The notes below the pieces were generated by a model, which was given only the letters and a program-made list of their open reading frames with translations, made no database searches and had not been told where the DNA came from. The position numbers and the translations under genes are program-made. A stretch of DNA of 64,000 bases. Source: Streptomyces mayonensis. Its GTDB lineage: Bacteria; Actinomycetota; Actinomycetes; Streptomycetales; Streptomycetaceae. Where the stretch lies: NCBI RefSeq assembly GCF_018982965.1, contig NZ_JACBYP010000010.1, forward strand, positions 54,160-118,159, in the 5' to 3' direction. This document shows positions 51,257-58,640 of the stretch, in pieces. How positions within the stretch are numbered: position 1 is the stretch's first letter; every line of letters begins with the position of its first letter.

Positions 51257-51273
51257 TTGCAATGACTATGCAA
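51257..51273. promoter_or_regulatory. Nur-box-like operator TTGCAA-N5-ATGCAA upstream of the nik operon
   Basis: TTGCAATGACTATGCAA matches the published nickel-uptake-regulator consensus tTGCaa-N5-ttGCAA with one base different, and the wider repeat TATTGCA-N7-TGCAATA spans 51255-51275. It lies 59 bases before nikA in one of the few A/T-rich stretches, so Nur (a Fur-family repressor) with nickel would be expected to shut the operon. Confidence 0.8.
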
Positions 51274-51373
51274 TAGCAGCAGGTGCGGGGCCTGTGTGGG
51301 ACTGGTCACTCGGCACGCCGGCGTCGTCGCGCGCCCCGGCCGGCGACGACGCCCCTGTTCGTGCCTGTGCCGG

Positions 51374-52981
51374 TCATCCGCCGCCGAGTTGCCGGGCCAG
51401 TTCGGTGGCCTCGGCCTTGGTGTAACCGCCGGTGATCTGCATCTCCCCGCCGGGGATGGGAGCGAGCACCGCAGGCGCGCTGAGCAGGCGGTCACCGAAC
51501 AGGATGGCGATCTGGTTCTGCGGGGTCTGCCTGCGGGATGCCGTGTCGGTGAGTTCCGTGAAGCGGCGGGCGTCCTGGTCCCGGAAGCTCATCGCGATCG
51601 TCCATGCGCCCGCCTGTTCGTCATACCTGGCGGAGACCGCGCGCAGCTTCTCGACGTTCATCCGGTCCGCGGCCTCGGTCGACACCGAGTAGCAGTTCTT
51701 GTGGTCGTCGGAGACGAACGTCGGCGGCGGCAGCGCGTCTGTGCACTCACCTGCCTCCGCCTGCCGCACCAGGGCCAGCCGCATCGCCTGAGCGGGCTCG
51801 TGCAGCGCGGTGCCGCTGCCGCCGGCGGCCGTGCCGCCGCCGTTCCCGTCCCCGTTGTCCGGCCGCAGGAACAGGTAGGCGCCCACCCCGGCCGCGGCGA
51901 GCAGGGCCAGGGTCAGGGCCAGCACCAGGGGGGTCCTCGCCGCCGGCGGCCCCGTCCGTCGTCGTGCCGCGATGGTCGGCCTCCTGGTGGCGGACGACTC
52001 GTCGGGCCTGGGCACGCGCTCCGTCACGGCTTCGGGGCCGACTCGCAGGCGGGCGGTGTCCGCCGCCTCGGTACGGCGCCGGCGGGCGCGCTCGATGGCC
52101 TGTGCCCAGTCCGGCGGAAGCCAGTCCGTGGCGCCGTGGGCCTCCGGCCGGAGTGCGAGCCACTGGCCGCACACCTGCAACAAGTCCTGCGGCGACGGGC
52201 GTTCGGCGGGATCGACGGTGAGGCACGGGCGGATCAGCGGGTCGAGATCCGTGGGCAGACCGTCCAGGCACAGGTCGCCCGAGGCGGCGCGGACCAGTTG
52301 TTCGAGGACGGTGCCCTCGTCCATGCCGCGGTAGGGGCTGCGGCCCGTGGCCAGATGGAAGAGGGTGGCACCGAACGAGAAGACGTCCGAGGCGGCGGTG
52401 GTGGGCTCGCCCCGTGCCTGCTCGGGCGCGGCGAAGGGGATGGTGCCCAGGGTGGCCTTGGTGCGCGTGAGGTCCGCCGCCTGCGAGATGCCGAAGTCGA
52501 TCAGACGCGGACCGTCCTCGGGCAGCAGCACGTTGGACGGCTTGACGTCCCGGTGGACCAGGTTCTCCGCGTGGATGCTCTGCAGGGCCTCCGCCATTCC
52601 CGCCGCCACCCAGGGGAGTGACGCGGCGGGCAACGGCCCGCAGCCCTGCACCAGTTCCCCGAGAGAGGGGGCCGGGACGTACTCGGTGGCCATCCACGGG
52701 GAGGCGGCGTCGGGGTCGGCGTCGACGACGCTCGCGGTGAACGCCCCGCGCACCCTGCGGGCCAGCGCGACCTCGCGGGCGAAGCGCTTGCGGTCCGCCT
52801 CCGCCGTCGCGCCCTCTCCGGCGACGAGCATGGTCTTCACCGCCACGGTGCGGCCCCCGGGGGAACGGGCCAGGTACACCCGGCCCATACCGCCGCTGCC
52901 CAGCTCGGACAGCACGGTGTAGGGCCCGATCCTGCTCCCGGGCGGCACTGCGGCCGCCACCCCTGACTGCACTTGCGACAC
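51374..52981 (-). CDS. Ser/Thr protein kinase with transmembrane segment and SecD-like extracytoplasmic domain
   Basis: The 535 residues comprise a Hanks-type kinase at ~18-285 (GSGGMGRVYLAR, VAVKTM, HRDVKPSNVLL, DFGISQ, APEQARG), a Pro/Arg linker, one membrane segment at ~350-372 (PLVLALTLALLAAAGVGAYLFL), and an outer domain at ~385-535. The end, IAILFGDRLLSAPAVLAPI followed by GGEMQITGGYTKAEATELA, is the SecDF head-subdomain pattern, not PASTA. GTG 52981 is chosen because GGGGAGG lies six bases upstream; ATG 53017 is an alternative. The outer domain probably senses something at the membrane or cell wall. Confidence 0.9.
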   Translation of the reverse strand: MSQVQSGVAAAVPPGSRIGPYTVLSELGSGGMGRVYLARSPGGRTVAVKTMLVAGEGATAEADRKRFAREVALARRVRGAFTASVVDADPDAASPWMATEYVPAPSLGELVQGCGPLPAASLPWVAAGMAEALQSIHAENLVHRDVKPSNVLLPEDGPRLIDFGISQAADLTRTKATLGTIPFAAPEQARGEPTTAASDVFSFGATLFHLATGRSPYRGMDEGTVLEQLVRAASGDLCLDGLPTDLDPLIRPCLTVDPAERPSPQDLLQVCGQWLALRPEAHGATDWLPPDWAQAIERARRRRTEAADTARLRVGPEAVTERVPRPDESSATRRPTIAARRRTGPPAARTPLVLALTLALLAAAGVGAYLFLRPDNGDGNGGGTAAGGSGTALHEPAQAMRLALVRQAEAGECTDALPPPTFVSDDHKNCYSVSTEAADRMNVEKLRAVSARYDEQAGAWTIAMSFRDQDARRFTELTDTASRRQTPQNQIAILFGDRLLSAPAVLAPIPGGEMQITGGYTKAEATELARQLGGG

Positions 52982-53158
52982 CTGTGCCTCCCCGATTTCC
53001 GTATGACGGTTCACCATACGGCGGCCGACAGGGGCCCCGCCGCAGTCGGCCGCGGCGGTCGGGAGCCGCGGCCGACCGGCCGGCAGCTCAGCCGGACGAG
53101 GCAGGCGGCGCACACGGTGTCCGGCCGTCCGGCCCGTGTGGGCGGTGTGGTGCACCGG

Positions 53159-54244
53159 TCACGCGACCACCGCCGCCCGCACGCACAGCACGTCCGGGAG
53201 GTGTGCGGCCAGTTGCTGCCAGCTGTCGCCGTCGTCGGGCGATGCGAACACCTCGCCGTTGCGGTTGCCGAAGTACACGCCCGTGCGTTCCGCGTCGTCC
53301 GTCGACAGCGCGTCGCGCAGCACCGTGCCGTAGTGGTCCTCCTGGGGCAGCCCGGCCGAGAGCGGCTCCCAGCTCTTTCCCGCGTCCCCGGTGCGGTAGA
53401 CCCGGCACCGGCGGTCGGCCGGCACCCGGTCGGCGTCGGCGTTGATCGGGAAGACGTACGCCGTGTCGCCGCGGTGCGGGTGGGCGGCCACGGCGAAGCC
53501 GAACGTCGAGGGCAGGCCCTCGCCGATGTCTGTCCAGTGCCCGCCCGCGTCGTCGCTGCGGTACACCCCCCAGTGGTTCTGCAGGTAGAGGCGGTCCGGG
53601 GTGGCCGCGTCCCGCGCGACCTTGTGCACGCACTGGCCGAACTCCGGGTTCGGGTCCGGCAGGAAGACGGCCGAGACACCGGAGTTGGACGGGGCCCAGC
53701 TCGCGCCGCCGTCGGCGGTGCGGAACACGCCGGCGGTCGACACGGCGACCGTCACCGACTCGGGGTCCCGCGCGTCGGTGAGGACGGTGTGCAGCCCCTC
53801 GCCTCCGCCGCCCGGGACCCAGCGGGACCGCGTGGGGTGCTCCCACAGGGGACGGACCAGCTCGAAACTCTCGCCGCGGTCCTCCGAGCGGTACAACGCG
53901 GCCGGTTCCGTGCCCGCGTAGACCACGTCCGGCTCGGCGGCGGACGGATGCAGCTGCCACACCCGCTCCAGCGAGGCACCGGTGTCCTTGGGGAACCTGA
54001 CGGCGGGCGCCCCCGGTTCGGTCCAGGTGCGGCCCAGGTCGTCCGAGTGGAACACCGACGGGCCCCAGTGCGCGCTGTCCCCTCCGGCCAGCAGCCGCGG
54101 GGTGCCGGCGCGGGTGTCGAGGGCGACCGAACAGACGGCCTGGGCGTTGAAGTAAGGACTCTCGTCGAACTCCCAGGAGCCACCCCGCCTGCGCCCGATG
54201 AACAGGCCCTTGCGGGTGCCCACGGCGAGCAGTACCTCGGTCAT
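53159..54244 (-). CDS. BNR-repeat beta-propeller protein (sialidase/VPS10-like)
   Basis: The 361-residue protein contains several Asp-box motifs of the type SxDxGxxW: SDDLGRTW, SEDRGESF, TADGGASW, SDDAGGHW, TGDAGKSW and SPDDGDSW, each ending a propeller blade. It starts MTEVLLAVGTRKGLFIGR, common in actinobacterial WD40/YVTN/BNR proteins. There is no signal peptide and no sialidase catalytic FRIP motif, so glycosidase activity is unlikely. GGAGG precedes ATG 54244. It stands alone; its function is unknown. Confidence 0.88.
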   Translation of the reverse strand: MTEVLLAVGTRKGLFIGRRRGGSWEFDESPYFNAQAVCSVALDTRAGTPRLLAGGDSAHWGPSVFHSDDLGRTWTEPGAPAVRFPKDTGASLERVWQLHPSAAEPDVVYAGTEPAALYRSEDRGESFELVRPLWEHPTRSRWVPGGGGEGLHTVLTDARDPESVTVAVSTAGVFRTADGGASWAPSNSGVSAVFLPDPNPEFGQCVHKVARDAATPDRLYLQNHWGVYRSDDAGGHWTDIGEGLPSTFGFAVAAHPHRGDTAYVFPINADADRVPADRRCRVYRTGDAGKSWEPLSAGLPQEDHYGTVLRDALSTDDAERTGVYFGNRNGEVFASPDDGDSWQQLAAHLPDVLCVRAAVVA

Positions 54245-54442
54245 GCCGACCACCTCCGCGGCGTCCTCGTCGACGCCTTTGTCTCGGACACGGGCCAGTC
54301 TGCACCCGGGCACTGACAGTCACCTCTGGAGACACCGTCACCGCAGGTCACGGCGCTGGAGTGCGGTTCACCGAGGGGCGCGCGAGGCAGTTCGGCCGAC
54401 GCTGGAGGAGCGGGCCCTCGCCCGCTGCCGCGCCCGCCCCGC

Positions 54443-56125
54443 TCAGCTCGTGGCCGGCAGCGCCCGCGCCAGGACGGCGCCGAGGCCGGCCGAGTCCGGC
54501 AGCGTGCCGAAGGAGTGCCCCCAGTCGCCGCCGAGCCGCGTCGCGCAGAAGGCGTCCGCGACGGCGGGCGGGGCGTGCCGGACCAGGAGGGAGGCCTGGA
54601 GGGTGAGGGCCATCAGCTCCACCAGCCGGCGGGCGCCGGTCTCGGAGGCCTCGGCGAGCCCTGTGCGCAGCCGGGACACGGCGGCGTCCAGCCGGGCGTC
54701 CGCGCCGCGGGCGAGCGCCAGCTCCTCGAACAGGGCGTGCCCGGCGGCGGGCGAGCGTCCCAGCGCCCGCAGCACGTCGAGGGCGTTCACGTTCCCCGAG
54801 CCCTCCCAGATCGACAGCAGCGGAGCCTCGCGGTAGTGGCGGGGCATGCCCGACTCCTCCACGTAGCCGTTGCCGCCCAGGCACTCCAGGGCCTCCGCGG
54901 TGAACGCCGGCCCCCGCTTGGTCACCCAGTACTTGCCGACGGCGGTGGCGATCCGCCGGAAGGCCGCCTCACCGGCGTCCCCGCGCACCGCGCGGTCCGC
55001 CGCTCCGGCGAGCCGCAGGGTGAGCGTCGTCGCGGCCTCGGACTCCAGCGCCAGGTCGGCCAGCACGTTGCGCATGAGCGGCTGGTCGACGAGCCGGGCG
55101 CCGAACGCGCTGCGGTGCCGCACGTGGTGACCGGCCTCGACCAGTGTCTTGCGCATCAGCGTCGCGGAGGACATCACGCAGTCCAGCCGGGTGCAGTTGA
55201 CCATCTCGATGATCGTCTTGACGCCCCGGCCCTCGGGCCCCACGAGCCAGGCGACGGTGCCGTCGAACTCGGGCTCGGACGAGGCGTTGGACCGGTTGCC
55301 GAGCTTGTCCTTCAGCCGCTGGACGCGGAACGTGTTGCGGGTGCCGTCCGGCAGCACCCGCGGCACCAGGAAGCAGGAGAGCCCGTCGGGGGCCTGGGCC
55401 AGGACCAGGAAGACGTCGCACATCGGCGCCGACGTGAACCACTTGTGCCCGCGCAGCGTGTACACACCGGGCTCCGCGGTCGGCGTGGCCCTCGTGGAGT
55501 TCGTCCGGACGTCCGAGCCGCCCTGCTTCTCGGTCATCCCCATGCCGGCCAGCAGCCCGCGCTTCTCCGCGGGCGGCCGCAGACCCGGGTCGTACTCCCG
55601 CGCGGTCAGCAGCGGCTCGTAGACCTCGGCCAGCTCCGGCGCGGCGCGCAGCGCCGGGACCGCCGCGTACGTCATCGACGTCGGACACCCGTGGCCCGCC
55701 TCCGTGTGACCCCACACCAGCCCGCCCGCCGTACGCGCGACGTGGGCGCCGGGCCGGTCGTCCGCCCAGGGAGCGCCCGCCAGCCCCTCGCCGACCGCCA
55801 CCCGCATCAGGCGGTGCCAGCTCGGGTGGTACTCGACCTCGTCGACCCGGTTCCCGTACCGGTCGTGCGTGCGCAGCACGGGCTCGTGGCGGTTGGCCAG
55901 GTCGCCCCACTCCTGTGCCTCCACGCTGCCGGCCCGCCTGCCGAGGCGCCGCAGGCCGTCCTCTGCCCATCCGGCGCCCTCGCGCCGCACGCCCTCCAGC
56001 AGGGCGTTGTCGTCGCAGGCGTCGTAGGGCGCAAGGGGAGGGGGCTGGTTGGTGACGTCGTGGGTGGCATGCCCCTCGGGACGGTCCGCGGCCTGCTCGT
56101 ACGGCTCCTGCGCGAGTGTCGTCAT
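54443..56125 (-). CDS. AidB-like acyl-CoA dehydrogenase
   Basis: The 560-residue flavoprotein matches the AidB group of acyl-CoA dehydrogenases: GCPTSMTYAAVPALR, MGMTEKQGGSDVRTN (FAD/substrate motif), GHKWFTSAPMCDVFLVLAQ, VKTIIEMVNCTRLDCV and LECLGGNGYVEESGMPRHYREAPLLSIWEGSGNV. Length over 540 and the first domain are typical of AidB/isovaleryl-CoA dehydrogenase-like proteins, which respond to alkylation in E. coli. The ATG at 56125 lies two bases from a 50-bp palindrome shared with the divergent PaaX-like gene, which probably controls it. Confidence 0.93.
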   Translation of the reverse strand: MTTLAQEPYEQAADRPEGHATHDVTNQPPPLAPYDACDDNALLEGVRREGAGWAEDGLRRLGRRAGSVEAQEWGDLANRHEPVLRTHDRYGNRVDEVEYHPSWHRLMRVAVGEGLAGAPWADDRPGAHVARTAGGLVWGHTEAGHGCPTSMTYAAVPALRAAPELAEVYEPLLTAREYDPGLRPPAEKRGLLAGMGMTEKQGGSDVRTNSTRATPTAEPGVYTLRGHKWFTSAPMCDVFLVLAQAPDGLSCFLVPRVLPDGTRNTFRVQRLKDKLGNRSNASSEPEFDGTVAWLVGPEGRGVKTIIEMVNCTRLDCVMSSATLMRKTLVEAGHHVRHRSAFGARLVDQPLMRNVLADLALESEAATTLTLRLAGAADRAVRGDAGEAAFRRIATAVGKYWVTKRGPAFTAEALECLGGNGYVEESGMPRHYREAPLLSIWEGSGNVNALDVLRALGRSPAAGHALFEELALARGADARLDAAVSRLRTGLAEASETGARRLVELMALTLQASLLVRHAPPAVADAFCATRLGGDWGHSFGTLPDSAGLGAVLARALPATS

Positions 56126-56127
56126 GC

Positions 56128-56177
56128 CCCGAGTGTTGCACTGTTCCTGCGGCCGCAGCAATAGTGCAACACTCGGG
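56128..56177. promoter_or_regulatory. 50-bp near-perfect palindrome between acyl-CoA dehydrogenase and PaaX-like genes
   Basis: The outer arms CCCGAGTGTTGCACT (56128-56142) and AGTGCAACACTCGGG (56163-56177) are exact inverted repeats, and the centre CTGCGGCCGCAG (56146-56157) is itself a perfect palindrome. Only the four-base steps between them are imperfect. The left end is two bases from the dehydrogenase start. Confidence 0.85.
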
Positions 56178-56199
56178 CGCGCGTACAGTACGTGCTCAT

Positions 56200-57009
56200 G
56201 TGGACGGACGACACGCGCCCGCGCGGATGAACGGTTTCGAGAATCCCGCGCCCGCGCGGACGAACGGTTTCGAGGGTTCCGCCCCCGCGTTGCGCCCGTT
56301 GTCCGCGCGGTCGGTCGTGCTGAGCCTGCTGCTGGGCACGCACCCCGCCGAGCTGCCGGCCCGGGACCTGGCGCGGCTCGTCGCGGGCTTCGGCGTCGGC
56401 GGCTCGACCCTGCGCGCGGCGCTCAGCCGCATGACGGCCGCCGGTGACCTCCTGCGCACCGGCACGGGCTACCGCCTCAGCGAGCGACTGCTGGAGCGCC
56501 AGCGGCGCCAGGACGAGTCCGTGCGTCCGCGCACGCGCGTGTGGGAGGGCGACTGGGAGCTGCTCGTGGTCACCGCGACCGGGCGCGGCCCCGCCGAGCG
56601 GGCGGAGCTGCGCGCCCGGCTGGCCGCCCTGCGCCTCGCCGAACTCCGCGAGGGCGTGTGGCTGCGCCCGGACAATCTCAGCCGTCCGCTGCCCGGCGAA
56701 CTGGACCGGGTGGCCGAGCGTCTGGTCTCCCGCCCCGAGCGGGCCGCCCGTGACCTGGCCGCGCGGCTGTGGCCGCTGGACGCCTGGTCGGGCACCGCCC
56801 GCTCCCTGCTCGCCCGGGTGGAACGGGCCCACGGGCCCGCCGACCGGCTCATGGTCTTCGCGGCCGTCGTGCGCCACCTGCTGGCCGACCCGGTGCTGCC
56901 GGCGGAACTGCTCCCGCGCGACTGGCCCGGTGCGGCTCTGCGGGGCGCGTACACGGCCTACCAGCGGGAGCAGTCCGGTCAGGTCCGGGAGCGGGGCACC
57001 GGAACCTGA
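56200..57009 (+). CDS. PaaX-like transcriptional repressor
   Basis: The protein (269 residues from GTG 56200, 260 from ATG 56227) has the PaaX N-terminal winged helix (RSVVLSLLLGTHPAELPARDLARLVAGFGVGGSTLRAALSRMTAAGDLLRTGTGYRLSERLLERQ in family order) and the PaaX C-terminal domain (WEGDWELLVVTATGRGPAERAELRARLAALRLAELREGVWLRPDNL). PaaX repressors sense CoA thioesters such as phenylacetyl-CoA. This suits control of the divergent acyl-CoA dehydrogenase. The start is uncertain: no Shine-Dalgarno bases are seen, and a TACAGT at 56184 could give a leaderless message. An 11-residue duplication is at the N-terminus. Confidence 0.85.
   Translation: MDGRHAPARMNGFENPAPARTNGFEGSAPALRPLSARSVVLSLLLGTHPAELPARDLARLVAGFGVGGSTLRAALSRMTAAGDLLRTGTGYRLSERLLERQRRQDESVRPRTRVWEGDWELLVVTATGRGPAERAELRARLAALRLAELREGVWLRPDNLSRPLPGELDRVAERLVSRPERAARDLAARLWPLDAWSGTARSLLARVERAHGPADRLMVFAAVVRHLLADPVLPAELLPRDWPGAALRGAYTAYQREQSGQVRERGTGT
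56214..56274. repeat. 33-bp period direct repeat at the 5' end of the PaaX-like gene
   Basis: The 28-bp blocks 56214-56241 and 56247-56274 differ by one base and are 33 bp apart, in frame. They encode two copies of PAPAR-x-NGFE. Confidence 0.9.
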
Positions 57010-57118
57010 CGCTCTCTCGTGGGCGCCGCCGGACGGCATGCCGGCATGCCGGACGAGACATGCACGGGGGTGCGTGTTCCTTTCGGATGGAGTGTGATCA
57101 TTCGGTTACGTTGCGTAT

Positions 57119-57637
57119 ATGGTCGAAGCATCCTTCTTTGATCGTTCTCTTCAACTTTCCGATCGCTCTCCGGATGACGGGGAGATGTCCGTGCGGCACA
57201 CCTGGCTGGTGCGGGAGGACGGTGCCACCGCCGCGTGGTTCGACGTCCGGCTCGCCTTCGCCGACGGGGCCCGGGTGGAAGCGCTCGCCGTCCTCTCCGG
57301 CCGGGAGGTGCGCATCGAGGACGTGCGGGCCGAGCCGCCCCTGTCCCTCGACGACTTCGCGGTGCTGGGCGAGTGGCTGGAGAGCCCGCTCTTCGAGGCC
57401 TGTGCGCCGGCTCCCGGCGGCGGCCCGGCCGTGTCACGGCGGGCCCGTCCCGCGTGGCCGGGCGGGACGGAGGGGCGCCGGCTCGTCGCACAGGAGTACC
57501 GGGCGGCCCGCGAGGAGGGCTGCGACCCGGTCCTCGCGGTGATGCGGGTGACCGGGCACAGCCGGCGCACGTCCCTCAGGCTGATCGGGCAGGCGCGCGA
57601 CGAGGGTTTCCTGGCGCCACGCCGTGCCCGCCGCTGA
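57119..57637 (+). CDS. Conserved actinobacterial protein, DUF6214-like
   Basis: The 172-residue product has a beta-rich N-terminal half (RHTWLVREDGATAAWFDVRLAFADGARVEALAVLSGREVRIEDVRAEPPLSLDDFAVLGEWLE in conserved order) and a C-terminal helix-turn-helix-like segment (EEGCDPVLAVMRVTGHSRRTSLRLIGQARDEGFL). I believe it belongs to DUF6214, but recall of that family is uncertain. ATG 57119 has no ribosome-binding site and follows an A/T-rich GATCATTCGG...TATAT stretch; ATG 57185 is an alternative start. No function is known. Confidence 0.7.
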   Translation: MVEASFFDRSLQLSDRSPDDGEMSVRHTWLVREDGATAAWFDVRLAFADGARVEALAVLSGREVRIEDVRAEPPLSLDDFAVLGEWLESPLFEACAPAPGGGPAVSRRARPAWPGGTEGRRLVAQEYRAAREEGCDPVLAVMRVTGHSRRTSLRLIGQARDEGFLAPRRARR

Positions 57638-57736
57638 CTCCTCCCGGTACGCCGCCCCGTAGTCCGATACGCCGCCGGGCCCCTCCCGGTGCGCCGCCGG
57701 GCCCTTCCCGGGTGCGCCGGCGGACTCGTTCCTGCC

Positions 57737-57770
57737 GCGGCCCGCCGCCGGGCGCCCGGCGGCGGGCCGC
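57737..57770. terminator. Perfect 34-bp palindrome between convergent genes
   Basis: GCGGCCCGCCGCCGGGC is followed immediately by its exact reverse complement, and the structure ends two bases before the DUF305 stop. Its position between the DUF6214-like and DUF305 genes fits a bidirectional terminator. The 60 bases before it contain GTGCGCCGCCGGGCCC-type repeats. Confidence 0.7.
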
Positions 57771-57772
57771 TG

Positions 57773-58429
57773 TCAGAGCATGTCGCGCATCCGGGAGATC
57801 TCGCTCGTCTGCTGGGCGACCACGTCGTCCGCCATCTCCTCCACCTGCACGTTGTTGCCCTGTGACTTCACGTCCGTGGCCATGGAGATCGCGCCCTCGT
57901 GGTGAGTGATCATCAGCGTCAGGAACAACTGGTCGAACGCCTTCCCCCGTGCCGCGCGCAACTTCTCCAACTGGGCCTCGGTCGCCATCCCCGGCATGGC
58001 GGCGTGGTCGTGGCCGCCGCCCGTCTCCTTCTCGCCGTGGTTGGTCAGCCAGCCCCTCATCGCCTCGATCTCGGGCCCCTGTGCCGCGGAAATGCGTTCG
58101 GCCAGCTTCTTGACCCGGCCGGACTCCGCCTGCTCCGGGGCGAGTCCGGTCATCTCCAGCGCCTGGGCGTGGTGCTGGATCATCATGCGCGCGTACGAGA
58201 CGTCCGCCGAGTTGGGGGAGTCGTCGTCGGCGCGGTGCTTCTCGGCGTCCTCCGCGGACAGTGTCCGGTTGCCCTCGCCCGGCTTGCCGGGGGCGATCAC
58301 CGACGGCCCGGCCGCAGCGGCCGGCCCGTTGTCCGAGTCCGAGTCGCAGGCCGTCAGGCCCAGCGCGGCCACGGCGGTCAGTGCTGCCGTGACGAGCGGC
58401 GCGGCGGACATCGCGGGGCGGAAGGACAC
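57773..58429 (-). CDS. DUF305 lipoprotein
   Basis: The 218 residues begin with a lipoprotein signal (SAAPLVTAALTAVAALGLTAC, lipid Cys ~28) and contain a duplicated DUF305 four-helix unit: DVSYARMMIQHHAQALEM and FLTLMITHHEGAISMA, the two HH pairs that define this ferritin-like, metal-binding-type family. The linker GGGHDHAAMPGM is rich in His and Met and could bind copper or another metal. GTG 58429 follows AGGAGG. It is divergent from the LVIVD-protein gene, an arrangement I recall in many Streptomyces, suggesting a shared extracellular role. Confidence 0.9.
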   Translation of the reverse strand: MSFRPAMSAAPLVTAALTAVAALGLTACDSDSDNGPAAAAGPSVIAPGKPGEGNRTLSAEDAEKHRADDDSPNSADVSYARMMIQHHAQALEMTGLAPEQAESGRVKKLAERISAAQGPEIEAMRGWLTNHGEKETGGGHDHAAMPGMATEAQLEKLRAARGKAFDQLFLTLMITHHEGAISMATDVKSQGNNVQVEEMADDVVAQQTSEISRMRDML

Positions 58430-58640
58430 GACAACCTCCTGTGGAGTCGGGGCGCTCCCTCCGGAGGAGGGGTGCGGAGCGTCTTGTGGGTGCGATGACC
58501 GTCCTAGCACGCTTCCGCGCGTCAGTGATCAGAAAACTTCGTTGCGTGTTTGTTGCCCCCTGTTGATATGAGCATGTCGAAGACGATACTGCGGGGGTGC
58601 GTGAACCGTTCCGGACGGGAACGGACGTAGGGAGGAAGCA

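Noticed and set aside
53159..54244. Calling the BNR protein a sialidase
   Set aside because: Only Asp-box repeats are present; the catalytic arginine triad and FRIP motif of sialidases are not seen and there is no export signal.
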